Shown here: positions 1 to 8,598 of the stretch, piece after piece
Layout of the letters: the number at the start of each line of letters is the position of its first letter
Position numbering within the stretch: position 1 is the first letter of the stretch
Source: Flavobacterium cutihirudinis
GTDB taxonomy: Bacteria; Bacteroidota; Bacteroidia; Flavobacteriales; Flavobacteriaceae
NCBI RefSeq assembly: GCF_003385895.1
Contig: NZ_QRDQ01000009.1
Span: 124,001 to 188,000 of the forward strand
Direction: 5' to 3'
Length of the DNA: 64,000 bases
Made by a program: the position numbers and the translations under genes
The notes under the pieces: generated by a model
Seen by the model: only the letters and a program-made list of their open reading frames with translations
Database searches by the model: none
What the model was told of the DNA's origin: nothing

Positions 1-1
1 C

Positions 2-1114
2 GAAACTCAGGTAAAATTCAGCAGCAATTTACATTCTGATTCCGATAAAAATGTTTTCTCTGTTGAGAAAGTACTTCCTGAATATGGCGATAATACAAAA
101 GCAGATATTGACGGAAGAATGTTATTGCGTGACAACTTTGACGCTTTGTTTGCCAAATATCCGGAAACTTTAATTTTTGGTGAAGATGTTGGAAATATTG
201 GCGACGTAAACCAAGGTTTAGAGGGCATGCAGGAAAAATACGGAGAACTTCGTGTTGCCGATGTCGGAATTCGTGAAGCTACTATCCTTGGACAAGGAAT
301 TGGTATGGCATTAAGAGGTTTACGCCCAATTGCTGAAATTCAATATTTAGATTATTTATTGTACGCCATTCAAATCATGAGTGATGATTTGGCTACATTG
401 CAATACAGAACTGTTGGAAAACAAAAAGCACCATTAATCATTAGAACGCGCGGACACCGTTTAGAAGGTATCTGGCATTCTGGTTCTCCAATGGGAATGA
501 TTATTAATGCAATTCGCGGTATCCACGTTTTGGTTCCAAGAAATATGACACAGGCAGCTGGTTTTTACAATACACTTTTAGAGTGCGACGAACCTGCTTT
601 AGTAATTGAATGTTTAAATGGTTACCGTTTAAAAGAAAAAGCGCCTTTAAACTTTGGTGAATTTAAAACGCCGATTGGTGTTGTTGAAACGATGAAAGAA
701 GGTTCAGATATTACTTTAGTTTCTTACGGATCAACTTTAAGACTGGTTCAACAAGCAGCAACAGAATTGTTAGACTTAGGAATTGACTGTGAAGTTATCG
801 ATATTCAGTCTTTACTTCCTTTTGATGTGAATAAGGATATTGTAAAAAGTATTGCTAAAACAAATCGTTTGTTAGTAATCGACGAAGATGTTCCAGGCGG
901 AGCTTCAGCTTACATTTTACAACAAATTCTGGAAGAACAAGACGCGTATAAATATCTTGACAGCAAACCACAAACGCTTGCTGCAAAAGCCCACAGACCA
1001 GCATACGGAACTGATGGCGATTATTTCTCAAAACCTTCTGCCGAAGATATTTTCGAGAAAGTGTACAGCATGATGAATGAAGTTAATCCTTCTAAATTTC
1101 CTAGTTTGTACTAA
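2..1114 (+). CDS. 2-oxo acid dehydrogenase E1, beta-type (C-terminal) part, 5' truncated by window
   Basis: The frame is open from the left edge, so the start lies outside the window. About 370 codons are visible. They contain the thiamine-dependent transketolase-like pyrimidine-binding domain (GEDVGNIGDVNQG, IREATILGQGIGMAL, then RTRGHRLEGIWHSGSP) followed by the transketolase C-terminal domain (VSYGSTLRLV, DIQSLLPFD, DEDVPGGASAY). These are features of the beta subunit of branched-chain or pyruvate-type E1 enzymes, which decarboxylate 2-oxo acids and pass the acyl group to a lipoyl E2. Coding sequence continues upstream of the first ATG at 119 without a break. I therefore infer the alpha-beta fused E1 that is usual in Flavobacterium, not a separate beta gene. 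The substrate cannot be decided from this part. Confidence 0.85.
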   Translation, partial: ETQVKFSSNLHSDSDKNVFSVEKVLPEYGDNTKADIDGRMLLRDNFDALFAKYPETLIFGEDVGNIGDVNQGLEGMQEKYGELRVADVGIREATILGQGIGMALRGLRPIAEIQYLDYLLYAIQIMSDDLATLQYRTVGKQKAPLIIRTRGHRLEGIWHSGSPMGMIINAIRGIHVLVPRNMTQAAGFYNTLLECDEPALVIECLNGYRLKEKAPLNFGEFKTPIGVVETMKEGSDITLVSYGSTLRLVQQAATELLDLGIDCEVIDIQSLLPFDVNKDIVKSIAKTNRLLVIDEDVPGGASAYILQQILEEQDAYKYLDSKPQTLAAKAHRPAYGTDGDYFSKPSAEDIFEKVYSMMNEVNPSKFPSLY

Positions 1115-1139
1115 GGATTTAGAATGTTTTAGATAAAAG

Positions 1140-1168
1140 AAAAGCTCCAATAATTTTGGAGCTTTTTT
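1140..1168 (+). terminator. Rho-independent terminator of the E1 gene
   Basis: An 11-bp perfect stem (AAAAGCTCCAA / TTGGAGCTTTT) with a 5-nt loop lies 25 bases after the E1 stop and runs into a T tract. This is a textbook intrinsic terminator on the + strand. Confidence 0.85.
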
Positions 1169-1203
1169 GTTTTTATAAATGCAGTGACCATAAAGTTTGT
1201 CTT

Positions 1204-1291
1204 TTCGACGAAGGAGAAATCACACTAGAAACTCCGCACAGAATGTCGCCAATCTTTGTCGAATCCCGCGTGCGATTTCTCCTTCGTCGAA
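1204..1291. repeat. Intergenic palindromic repeat, 'TTCGACGAAGGAGAAATC' family (copy 1)
   Basis: Arms at 1204-1225 and 1270-1291 are inverted copies with one mismatch in 22 bases and enclose a 44-nt loop. The arm core TTCGACGAAGGAGAAATC recurs with one change in the hairpin at 51003-51102. The element contains no gene and sits between two convergent genes. Confidence 0.75.
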
Positions 1292-1320
1292 ATGAAAAGA
1301 TTGTGGATAATGCACAAATC

Positions 1321-1369
1321 AATTATCAATTATCAATTATCAATTATCAATTATCAATTATCAATTATC
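1321..1369. repeat. Tandem repeat, seven perfect copies of AATTATC
   Basis: Seven uninterrupted 7-bp units are followed by a partial unit. The array ends 6 bases before the kdsB stop codon, so its expansion or contraction would touch the 3' end of that gene. Short perfect arrays of this kind change length by replication slippage. Confidence 0.9.
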
Positions 1370-1375
1370 AATTAA

Positions 1376-2110
1376 TTAAATATCCTTCAACATCATTCTC
1401 GCCTTCTCTAAATCCTCAGCTGTATCAATCCCAATTCCCACATGCGTTGTCTCCACCATTTTAATACGCTTTCCGAATTCTAGATAACGTAATTGCTCTA
1501 ACTTCTCAGAGGCTTCTAAAGATTTCATTGGTAAACTGTAAAAATCTAATAAAGCCTGTTTTCTAAAAGCATATATTCCGATATGCTGAAAATAACGAAC
1601 TCCGGCATTTTTCTCTCTCGGATACGGAATTACCGATCTCGAAAAATACAATGCAAAATGCGATTGATCAACCACAACTTTTACATTATTTGGATTATTT
1701 ATTTCCTCTTCATCTGTGATTTCACGCATTAGTGAAGCCAAATCAACTTTTTTATCAGGATCATTTTTAAAAACTGATAAAACCTGCGCTAAAGGTCCTG
1801 CTTCTGTAAAAGGCTCGTCACCTTGCACATTTACCACAATGTCAACATCAAGATTAGCAACAGCTTCTGCAATTCGGTCACTTCCGGATTCGTGTTCTTT
1901 GATGCTCATGATTGCTTTTCCGCCATTGGAAACAATTTCATCAAAGATTAAATCAGAATCGGTTACTACAAAAACATCATCAAATAAATTTGTTGCTACC
2001 GAAGCTTCGTACGTTCTTAAAATTACTGTTTTGCCTCCCAAATCCTGCATTAATTTTGCAGGAAAACGTGTTGAAGCATATCTGGCTGGAATTACCGCTA
2101 TTATTTTCAT
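1376..2110 (-). CDS. kdsB: 3-deoxy-manno-octulosonate cytidylyltransferase (CMP-KDO synthetase)
   Basis: KdsB activates KDO with CTP to CMP-KDO in the cytoplasm for the lipid A-core of lipopolysaccharide. The 244-residue length is that of the family. The N-terminal nucleotide-binding signature [12 protein letters not shown] is at residues 8-19, followed by SGSDRIAE (75-82) and the metal-binding VQGDEPF (95-101). The C-terminal [14 protein letters not shown] is also typical. It starts with ATG and stands alone on the minus strand, convergent with the E1 gene. The stop codon abuts the AATTATC tandem repeat. Confidence 0.95.
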   Translation of the reverse strand: MKIIAVIPARYASTRFPAKLMQDLGGKTVILRTYEASVATNLFDDVFVVTDSDLIFDEIVSNGGKAIMSIKEHESGSDRIAEAVANLDVDIVVNVQGDEPFTEAGPLAQVLSVFKNDPDKKVDLASLMREITDEEEINNPNNVKVVVDQSHFALYFSRSVIPYPREKNAGVRYFQHIGIYAFRKQALLDFYSLPMKSLEASEKLEQLRYLEFGKRIKMVETTHVGIGIDTAEDLEKARMMLKDI

Positions 2111-2309
2111 TCTTATATTTTACTGAGCTTAAAAAACTCAAAATTTAGTAATTTAATTTTCACCGGTTTTAAGTGTTTGCAAATATGCAAAAATTACTTT
2201 TAAATTTTCTGTTTTTCTATTTCTGTAAAGGATAAAATCATATTGAAGAATTTTATTTCTACTAGCCAACAATACATGATTATTCACAACAACTTTCTTA
2301 TCTTATTTA

Positions 2310-3122
2310 TTAAGCCAAAACTGTAACACGAAGATAAGTTGCGGGAATTAATGTAGAATTTTCGTCATTACTTTGGTTTTGGCTATTAACTAATCCTTCA
2401 AGTTTAGCATACAAATCCGAAGTTTTCCCATTTTGTTCTGCAGCTTCGAAAGCATTCATAGTTGGACCATAGTAATTTTTTAAACGATTTAGCCACTCCG
2501 AAGGTGGGAATGCCGCTTTAAATGTAAAGGTATCTCTCTCAAAAGAAATGTTTTCTTTAGGAATACCTGCATTTGTGAATCTTTCGATCACGTTATCCTC
2601 AATGCCCCAAAGCATTGGGCTTACAAAACCCTCAGGAGGCGGTGGTGTAAATTCAGAACTAACTTTCAAGATTTGTGCAATCAACGTTGGATCTCCCGGT
2701 ATCCAATTACCCATAATAATTTTACCTCCAGGCCGTGTAACACGAACCATTTCTTTAGCAACATCAAAAGGTTTTGGGGCAAACATTGCTCCAAAAATAC
2801 TCATCGTAACATCGTAAGATTGATTTTTCAATTCATTCAAATCGGTTGCGTCACCTTCTTTAAATACAATATTATCCAATCCTTCCTTTTTTGCACGAAT
2901 ATTACCAGCTTCAACTAAATTTCTTGCTATATCAACACCTAAAACATTGGCTCCTATTTTTGCCGAAGGTATTGCAGTAGTGCCATCGCCACAACCGAGA
3001 TCTAAAACGTTAGTATTTTCTTTAATTCCAATTTTGGCTACCAATTCCGCACCACTTTCTCTCATAGATTCTGCAACGCGCGTAAAATCGCCTTTTTCCC
3101 ATAATGCTTTGTTTGGATTCAT
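2310..3122 (-). CDS. Class I SAM-dependent methyltransferase (UbiE/COQ5-like), substrate unknown
   Basis: The 270-residue protein has a Rossmann-type methyltransferase core. Motif I is VLDLGCGDGTTA (residues 39-50), an acidic residue for the SAM ribose follows in VLGVDIARN, and motif IV/post-II is present as EGDATDL and FDVAKEMVRVTRPGGKII. The layout resembles the Methyltransf_11/25 group. There are no membrane segments or signal peptide, so it is cytoplasmic. It is isolated, with about 200 bases to kdsB and over 400 to the next + strand gene, so context gives no hint of substrate. Small-molecule O-, N- or C-methylation all remain possible. Confidence 0.75.
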   Translation of the reverse strand: MNPNKALWEKGDFTRVAESMRESGAELVAKIGIKENTNVLDLGCGDGTTAIPSAKIGANVLGVDIARNLVEAGNIRAKKEGLDNIVFKEGDATDLNELKNQSYDVTMSIFGAMFAPKPFDVAKEMVRVTRPGGKIIMGNWIPGDPTLIAQILKVSSEFTPPPPEGFVSPMLWGIEDNVIERFTNAGIPKENISFERDTFTFKAAFPPSEWLNRLKNYYGPTMNAFEAAEQNGKTSDLYAKLEGLVNSQNQSNDENSTLIPATYLRVTVLA

Positions 3123-3544
3123 CTTAATTTTATCAGTGATTATAGTGCTGATGCCGCACTTTTACTTAATTTGTAAACATCTTCTATCCTTTTTTAAATT
3201 ATCACCAGTTAATCACAAAAGGCATTTAAAAAACTACTTAAAAAGAAGACACAAACCAAACAATCAACTGATAAACAATTACTTATGTAAAAATAAACAT
3301 TTTTACATGAAACATTTTACTATCTCAGCAAATTTATTTTTTAAACAAATTCTACAGATTATAACTTTTAGACCATTATCACATCAATAGAAAACGATTG
3401 GAAAACTTTGACGAGTTCTTTTACTATTTCCCTATAAAAACAAAATACCATTCACAAAGAGCTTTCAAAAATATTTTTATAACATTTTCATTAAAGCATT
3501 GCTATTTAGTTTCTTAGAATATTTTTATTTTTATATAAAAAAAC
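3123..3544. other. AT-rich spacer, 422 bases, no gene
   Basis: This lies between the divergent methyltransferase and propeller genes. I see only a weak 8-bp hairpin (ATGTAAAA/TTTTACAT, 3286-3308) and the candidate promoter listed at 3499. Open frames crossing it are antisense extensions with no recognisable protein features. Confidence 0.6.
3499..3527 (+). promoter_or_regulatory. Candidate promoter of the beta-propeller gene
   Basis: TTG (3499-3501), an 18-nt spacer and TATTTTTA (3520-3527) match the Bacteroidota pattern TTG-N17-23-TAnnTTTG except for the last base. The ATG follows 17 bases later. The AT-rich setting makes a chance match possible. Confidence 0.35.
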
Positions 3545-4870
3545 ATGAAAAGAACCTTTACTTCTATCCTGCTCTATTTCTTTTTAATTTTTACTTCCAA
3601 TGCTTTTTCTCAAAATAAAACCATCAATGCATTTACAAATCGAGTTTTTGATGGAAAAGGTTATCAACCATTGGCCGATTTAAAATGGAAATTTAAAACA
3701 GAAGGAAAAATCTTTTCCTCGCCAATTGTTAAAAACGGAGCAGTTTATATAGGAAGTGAAGACGGTTTTTTATACTGCATCAATGAAAAATCAGGAAGCA
3801 TCAACTGGAAATTCAAAACCAATGGCGCAGTTCACAGTTCGGCCAGCATCGATAATAATATTGTTTATTTTGGAAGTTTCGACGGGTATTATTATGCCGT
3901 AAATGCAACAACCGGAAAAGAAATCTGGAAGTTTAAAACCAAAGGCGAACATTGGTACAGAGAAATCGGAATGTGGGGCATGAAACCAAACGACAGGCTA
4001 ATGAACGATTTATGGGGTTTTTATTTATCATCGCCCGTTATTTACAAAGACAAAAATAATGCTTTAGTAATTTTTGGAAGCAGTGATGGAAATATGTACG
4101 CAGTCGACTCAAAAAATGGTGCTTTAAAATGGACTTTCAAAACCAATGAACCTATTCACAGTACTCCTGTTATTGAAAAAGAGAATTTATATTTTGGAGG
4201 TTGGGATGGAATTTTCTACGCTTTAGACTGTAAAACCGGAAAAGAGAAATGGCATTTTTCAACTGAAGTCAAAACTGGATTTAAAGGTATTCAGGCTTCT
4301 GCAGCAATTTCAGATGGATTGGTTTATTTTGGAGCCAGAGATCCTTTTTTATTTGCGCTTGATGCAGAAACCGGAAAATTAGTTTGGAAATACAATGCCG
4401 AAAATTCCTGGATTTTGAGTTCGGCTGTTGTTCAAGGTAATACACTTTATGTTGGAACTTCCGACACTTATGCTTTATTAGCACTTGATTCAAAAACCGG
4501 ACAGGAAAAATACCGATTTAAAGGAAACGGCTATATTTATTCTTCGCCTGCAATATCAGGAAACACGGCTTATTTTGGCGATTTTAGCGGTAATTTTTTC
4601 GCTTTAAACTTGCTTTCAAACGGAAAAGAATCTGATTTTGTAAGTACTGAAAACAGGAAAAAATATGCTCCTGAAATTTTAAACAACAATCATCTTGATT
4701 TTACATACGCTTCCAAACAAGCCGATTTATCTGTTTATGCCGAAAACCAAAAAGTAATGGATGAGTTTTACAAATTAGGTCCAATTGTTTCATCGCCATT
4801 CATAAACAACAATACCGTTTATTTTGGAAGCGCAGATGGTTATTTATATGCCTATAATTTAAAAAGATAA
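3545..4870 (+). CDS. Secreted PQQ-like beta-propeller repeat protein
   Basis: The 441-residue protein starts with a signal peptide (residues 1 to about 22, ending NAFSQ). The rest is a run of propeller blades of the PQQ-enzyme/BamB type, each with a pattern like YALDxKTGKEKWxF preceded by VYFGSxDG. I count about seven such blades, enough for one complete propeller. None of the catalytic or calcium-binding residues of quinoprotein dehydrogenases is evident, so it is probably a binding or scaffold protein in the periplasm or at the surface, not a dehydrogenase. There is no lipobox and no T9SS C-terminal domain. The gene is monocistronic, and its 3' end lies only 6 bases from the convergent dioxygenase gene. 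Confidence 0.75.
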   Translation: MKRTFTSILLYFFLIFTSNAFSQNKTINAFTNRVFDGKGYQPLADLKWKFKTEGKIFSSPIVKNGAVYIGSEDGFLYCINEKSGSINWKFKTNGAVHSSASIDNNIVYFGSFDGYYYAVNATTGKEIWKFKTKGEHWYREIGMWGMKPNDRLMNDLWGFYLSSPVIYKDKNNALVIFGSSDGNMYAVDSKNGALKWTFKTNEPIHSTPVIEKENLYFGGWDGIFYALDCKTGKEKWHFSTEVKTGFKGIQASAAISDGLVYFGARDPFLFALDAETGKLVWKYNAENSWILSSAVVQGNTLYVGTSDTYALLALDSKTGQEKYRFKGNGYIYSSPAISGNTAYFGDFSGNFFALNLLSNGKESDFVSTENRKKYAPEILNNNHLDFTYASKQADLSVYAENQKVMDEFYKLGPIVSSPFINNNTVYFGSADGYLYAYNLKR

Positions 4871-4876
4871 TAAAGC

Positions 4877-5707
4877 TTACATTATTTTAACCGAAGTCAT
4901 ACTCAAAGAACCTGCTAATAATTTGTCATTAAATAAGCTTAATTCTTCTGACTTTTCTTTTAAACCTAAAGTATATAATAATGGTAAATAATGATCTGGA
5001 GTTGGAATTGCAATTTGAACAGCTTTATTCATTTTTTCGAAATCAATTAAAGGCTGGAAATTTCCGTCTAACAAATAATTATTTACGGTTTCTCTTGCTT
5101 CAATTGCCCAATCGTAACCGTAATTGTCTTTGTCAAAATTTCTAAAATCAACCAAACGCAAATTGTGAACGATATTCCCGCTTCCCACAATTAAAACACC
5201 TTTATGACGCAATAATTGGAGTTTTTGAGCCAATTCAAAATGATATTGCCCAGATTTTGTATAATCAATACTCAACTGAATTACCGGAACATCTGCGTTT
5301 GGATATAAATGTTTGATTACACTCCACGCGCCGTGATCCAAACCCCAATGTTCGTCTAATTCGACTTGAACTGGATCTAATATTTTTTTAGTTTCCAAAG
5401 CTAATTCCGGACTTCCTTTTGCCGGATATTGCACATCAAATAGTGCTTGCGGAAAACCTCCAAAATCATGAATGGTTCTTGGCATTTCCATTGAAGTCAC
5501 TTTTGTTCCTTTCGTAAACCAATGCGCCGAAACACATAAAATTGCATTTGGCTGTGGCAAAGTTTTAGCCAATTCACGAAAACCAGTAACAAACTGATTT
5601 TCTTCAATAGCGTTCATCGGGCTTCCGTGTCCTAAAAACAGAACCGGCATTTTATCTGTATTCGAAAACGTTGACGAAATCGAATGTAAGTCGTTTAGTG
5701 TTGTCAT
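4877..5707 (-). CDS. ygiD: 4,5-DOPA extradiol dioxygenase-like protein (LigB/YgiD family)
   Basis: The protein belongs to the class III extradiol ring-cleaving dioxygenases, which are cytoplasmic metal enzymes. Diagnostic segments are LFLGHGSPMNAIE near the N-terminus, SAHWFTKGT, HDFGGFPQALF and LDHGAWSVIKHLYP; their His residues form the metal site in the family. I chose the ATG at 5707 (276 residues). An in-frame GTG at 5728 would start inside a 'GCCACAGATTAAA' intergenic repeat and add only AKKNLT. The physiological substrate in flavobacteria is not known. The gene stands alone. Confidence 0.85.
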   Translation of the reverse strand: MTTLNDLHSISSTFSNTDKMPVLFLGHGSPMNAIEENQFVTGFRELAKTLPQPNAILCVSAHWFTKGTKVTSMEMPRTIHDFGGFPQALFDVQYPAKGSPELALETKKILDPVQVELDEHWGLDHGAWSVIKHLYPNADVPVIQLSIDYTKSGQYHFELAQKLQLLRHKGVLIVGSGNIVHNLRLVDFRNFDKDNYGYDWAIEARETVNNYLLDGNFQPLIDFEKMNKAVQIAIPTPDHYLPLLYTLGLKEKSEELSLFNDKLLAGSLSMTSVKIM

Positions 5708-5721
5708 TGTTAAGTTTTTTT

Positions 5722-5922
5722 TTGCCACAGATTAAAAGGATTAAAAAGATTTTTTAGCGCACGTTAAAATTTTCTCGCAGATTTTGCAGATTGAGCTGAT
5801 TATCAATTTAAAAAAATGCTATCAAAAAATCTGTTTAATCTGCAAAATCTGCGTGAGACAAAAAAGCGTTTATACTTCGTAATAAATCTGTGAGAATCTT
5901 TTTATCCCGATAGCTATCGGGA
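5722..5922. repeat. Composite palindromic intergenic region
   Basis: The spacer is made of repeat-like pieces. A GCCACAGATTAAAA half-element (about 5724-5737) also occurs at 22341. An inverted repeat has arms near 5774-5792 and 5837-5857 (AATCTGCAAAATCTGC core). A perfect 18-bp palindrome, TCCCGATAGCTATCGGGA, lies at 5905-5922. No gene is present. Its position downstream of the helicase gene fits a transcript-end or mRNA-stabilising role, which is inferred. Confidence 0.65.
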
Positions 5923-5935
5923 GTGGCTAAAATTT

Positions 5936-7345
5936 TTATTCCTCAAAACTTTCGTCTTTAAATCCTATCAAATATAACTTATTTTTGGCACGCGTCATAG
6001 CCGTATAAAGCCATCTGATATAATCGCGGTCGATTCCGTTTGGCAAATAGGGCTGTTCAATAAAAACCGTATTCCACTGCCCTCCTTGCGATTTGTGACA
6101 CGTAATCGCATAAGAGAATTTAACCTGCAAACCGTTGAAATACTCGTTTTCTTTTACCTTTTGGAATCGCTTATATTTCGTTGGTTCATCTTCATAATCC
6201 TTCATTACTTCTTCGTACAAACGATTTGATTCTTCATACGTTAATGATGGAGATTCACTTTTTATGGTATCCAAAATCAAAACCGTTTCAAAAGGTTTTT
6301 GATTTGGATAATCGACCATTCTGATTTTCACTTTCGCAAAAGTAAACCCGTATAATTCTCTGATTCCGAACATTTCCAGAACTTCGATAATATCTCCGTT
6401 GGCAATAAAACCGGCTTCATCGGTTTCTTTGAGCCAGAAATAATTGTTTTTAACAACCATCAAAAAATCACCAACCGAAAGTTCACTTTCTTTAAATAAA
6501 ATTCGGCTTCTGATTTGTTCATTATACTGATTTGCCCTTTTATTCGATCGAACAATAAAAGCCGTATCTTCAATACTATAATTACTGTAAGCTGTATTTA
6601 TTGCGTCCTGAATATCGTATCCATCCGTCAAGCGAACAATATCTTTGAACTTTTTTACATTGAATTTAAACTCTGTAATAAAACTTTCTTTCAGCAATTC
6701 ACGAAGTTCTGTTGCATTAAATAAAATCCCTGAACTTTCTTCCTGACGCATCACTTCATCTAATTCAATATGCTCTATTTCTTTATCATAATGAACACCT
6801 AAAGTCTGAATATCAAGTGCCGGAGAAATATCTAAATTCACTGGAGGCAGCTGTGCTGTATCTCCTAAAAGAATCATTTTGCAATTGCTTCCGGAATAAA
6901 CATAGTTTATCAAATCATCCAAAAGTGATCCGCTGTCGAGTGTACTATCTGAAATCATCGAAGCTTCATCGACGATAAAAATGGTGTTTTTATGTTTATT
7001 GACTTGTTTTGTAAAAGCAACTCCGCCACCCGATGATTTCTTCGGGAAATATATTTTTTTATGAATGGTAAATGCCGCTGTATTCGAATAATTTGAAATC
7101 ACTTTTGCAGCGCGCCCTGTTGGAGCAAGCAAAACAAACTTTTTATTAATGTCTCCCAGATTATTTACGATAGTCGAAATCACCGTTGTTTTTCCCGTTC
7201 CGGCATATCCTTTCAATACAAAAATGGTATCGTTTTGAGGCTCGGTTAAAAAAATCGCAATCTTCTGAAAAAAAATATCTTGTTTGTGTGTAGGTGCAAA
7301 AGGGAATCTTTTTTGTAAAACGCCGTAAAATAATGCTGAATTCAT
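5936..7345 (-). CDS. RecD-like ATP-dependent DNA helicase (superfamily 1)
   Basis: The 469-residue protein is an SF1 helicase of the short RecD2-like group. Visible motifs are Walker A GYAGTGKTT (about residues 46-54), Walker B with VDEASM, motif III-like GDTAQLPP, VMRQE, and the UvrD-type C-terminal motifs CHKSQGGQW and YTAMTRAKNKLYLIG. It lacks the long N-terminal RecBCD-binding region of enterobacterial RecD, and no recB or recC is nearby, so a role as an independent 5'-3' helicase in DNA repair is more likely than as a RecBCD subunit. It starts with ATG and is flanked on both sides by palindromic spacers. Confidence 0.85.
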   Translation of the reverse strand: MNSALFYGVLQKRFPFAPTHKQDIFFQKIAIFLTEPQNDTIFVLKGYAGTGKTTVISTIVNNLGDINKKFVLLAPTGRAAKVISNYSNTAAFTIHKKIYFPKKSSGGGVAFTKQVNKHKNTIFIVDEASMISDSTLDSGSLLDDLINYVYSGSNCKMILLGDTAQLPPVNLDISPALDIQTLGVHYDKEIEHIELDEVMRQEESSGILFNATELRELLKESFITEFKFNVKKFKDIVRLTDGYDIQDAINTAYSNYSIEDTAFIVRSNKRANQYNEQIRSRILFKESELSVGDFLMVVKNNYFWLKETDEAGFIANGDIIEVLEMFGIRELYGFTFAKVKIRMVDYPNQKPFETVLILDTIKSESPSLTYEESNRLYEEVMKDYEDEPTKYKRFQKVKENEYFNGLQVKFSYAITCHKSQGGQWNTVFIEQPYLPNGIDRDYIRWLYTAMTRAKNKLYLIGFKDESFEE

Positions 7346-7460
7346 AAGGTAAAATTGTCATACAAAGTTCGTCTTTTTTAATCGCAATTTCAACTTTAAA
7401 TGGTTTAAACCATATAAGTGATATAAGTTCATTTAAAAAGTTATGATATTGAAGATACTG

Positions 7461-7578
7461 ACGCAGATGAAACGGATTCGCTATCGCGAAGACACGGATT
7501 TGCGCGAATTTTTAAATTCTTAAAACTAAATCCGTTTTTTTCAGCGTTTTCGCGATAGCGAATCCGTTTCATCCGCGT
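7461..7578. repeat. Large intergenic inverted repeat with 30-bp arms
   Basis: Arms at 7461-7490 and 7549-7578 are inverted copies with a single mismatch. They contain GATTCGCTATCGCGAA and its complement. An inner 8-bp stem (ACGGATTT/AAATCCGT, 7494-7501 with 7528-7535) would extend the hairpin. The GCTATCG core also occurs in the 18-bp palindrome at 5905. No transposase or coding capacity is present. Confidence 0.8.
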
Positions 7579-7714
7579 ATGATTTAATCTCAAACATAAT
7601 TTGAGTTATCTCTCTTTTCTATTTCAAAAAAAATAATAGTACCATAACGTCTTCCTAACTTTTCTTTAAAATTGTTTTTTGAAATTGCAATTATTATTGT
7701 TGCTTTTTAATTTG

Positions 7715-7722
7715 TAAGTTTG
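7715..7722 (+). promoter_or_regulatory. Candidate -7 box of the DUF3822-rsmD operon
   Basis: TAAGTTTG is a perfect match to TAnnTTTG and lies 54 bases before the DUF3822 ATG. A TTG at optimal spacing is missing (nearest upstream spacings are 12, 15 and 27 nt), so support is partial. Confidence 0.4.
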
Positions 7723-7776
7723 TGGTCGCCTTAATTCTTTCTTGATTCAAAAACAGGTAACGAATTGTAAATCAAT

Positions 7777-8598
7777 ATGTCTTTGCAAAATACTAACATT
7801 ACTTCCAAAAACTACAAAAAACTTTCAATTCAGGTTTCCCTGACTGGATTTTCATTTTGCTGTTTCGATACTTTAAATAATATTATTACTTCTTTTAAAG
7901 AAATAAAGTTCGAAGCCACAAACAAACCTAATAGAATTGAAGAATTATTCAGCGAAGCTTTCAAAAATAATCCTGAGCTAAAAAGTACTTACGACGAAGT
8001 AATGGTGATTCACACAAACAATCTTTCGACGTTTGTGCCAGAACCTTTATTTGACGAAGATTATCTTGGAAGTTATTTGCAATACAATACAAAAGTTTTT
8101 GAAACTGACTTTTTCACTTTTGATGAGATTTCAAATTATCAGATGAATTCGGTTTATATTCCGTACGTGAATATCAATAATTTTTTGATTGACAATGTTG
8201 GCTCTTTTGACTACAAACATGCGAATAGTATTTTAGTCGAAAAGATTTTAGACAATTCAAGAAACAATGACGAAAAGAAAATGGTGGTCAATTTTAATCA
8301 CGGCCATTTTGAAGTAATTGTGGTTCAAAACCAAAAATTGCTTTTGTTCAATTCGTTTGAATACCAAACCCCTGAAGATTTCATATATTACCTACTATTT
8401 ACTGCCGAACAAACGAACTTAAATCCGGAAATTTTTCCACTCGAATTGTTGGGCACGATAGACAAAAACGATCCGTTTTATGCCATTGCGTATAAATACA
8501 TTCGTAATATATCCTTTATGGATGTAAGCACTTTACAGCAAAAAAATAGCTTCACAACAGCAGAAAACCAAAAACATTATATTTTATTTCAATCATGA
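7777..8598 (+). CDS. DUF3822 family protein
   Basis: The 273-residue cytoplasmic protein has no signal peptide or membrane segment. The sequence pattern (SIQVSLTGFSFCCFD near residues 14-28, then VNFNHGHFEVIVVQNQKLLLFNSF around 170-195) and its place directly before rsmD identify it as DUF3822, a Bacteroidota family without an assigned biochemical role. The stop overlaps the rsmD start by 4 bases (ATGA), which implies translational coupling. The genetic link suggests a job related to rRNA modification or ribosome assembly, but this is inference only. Confidence 0.75.
   Translation: MSLQNTNITSKNYKKLSIQVSLTGFSFCCFDTLNNIITSFKEIKFEATNKPNRIEELFSEAFKNNPELKSTYDEVMVIHTNNLSTFVPEPLFDEDYLGSYLQYNTKVFETDFFTFDEISNYQMNSVYIPYVNINNFLIDNVGSFDYKHANSILVEKILDNSRNNDEKKMVVNFNHGHFEVIVVQNQKLLLFNSFEYQTPEDFIYYLLFTAEQTNLNPEIFPLELLGTIDKNDPFYAIAYKYIRNISFMDVSTLQQKNSFTTAENQKHYILFQS

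Larger units (their letters stand above)
7346..7776. other. Divergent spacer of 431 bases dominated by a large hairpin
   Basis: Between the helicase and DUF3822 starts there is no gene. The spacer contains the 30-bp-arm inverted repeat at 7461-7578 and the -7 box at 7715. The rest is AT-rich sequence without recognisable features. Confidence 0.6.

Noticed and set aside
1716..2126. Open frame of 136 codons opposite kdsB
   Set aside because: It is antisense to a complete, motif-bearing enzyme gene, so it is a shadow.
2947..3390. Open frame of 147 codons on the + strand at the methyltransferase start
   Set aside because: Half of it is antisense to the methyltransferase and the rest is AT-rich spacer; no domain or signal is recognisable.
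7461..7578. Large inverted repeat as an insertion sequence
   Set aside because: Only 118 bases, no transposase and no clear target duplication; at most a non-autonomous repeat.
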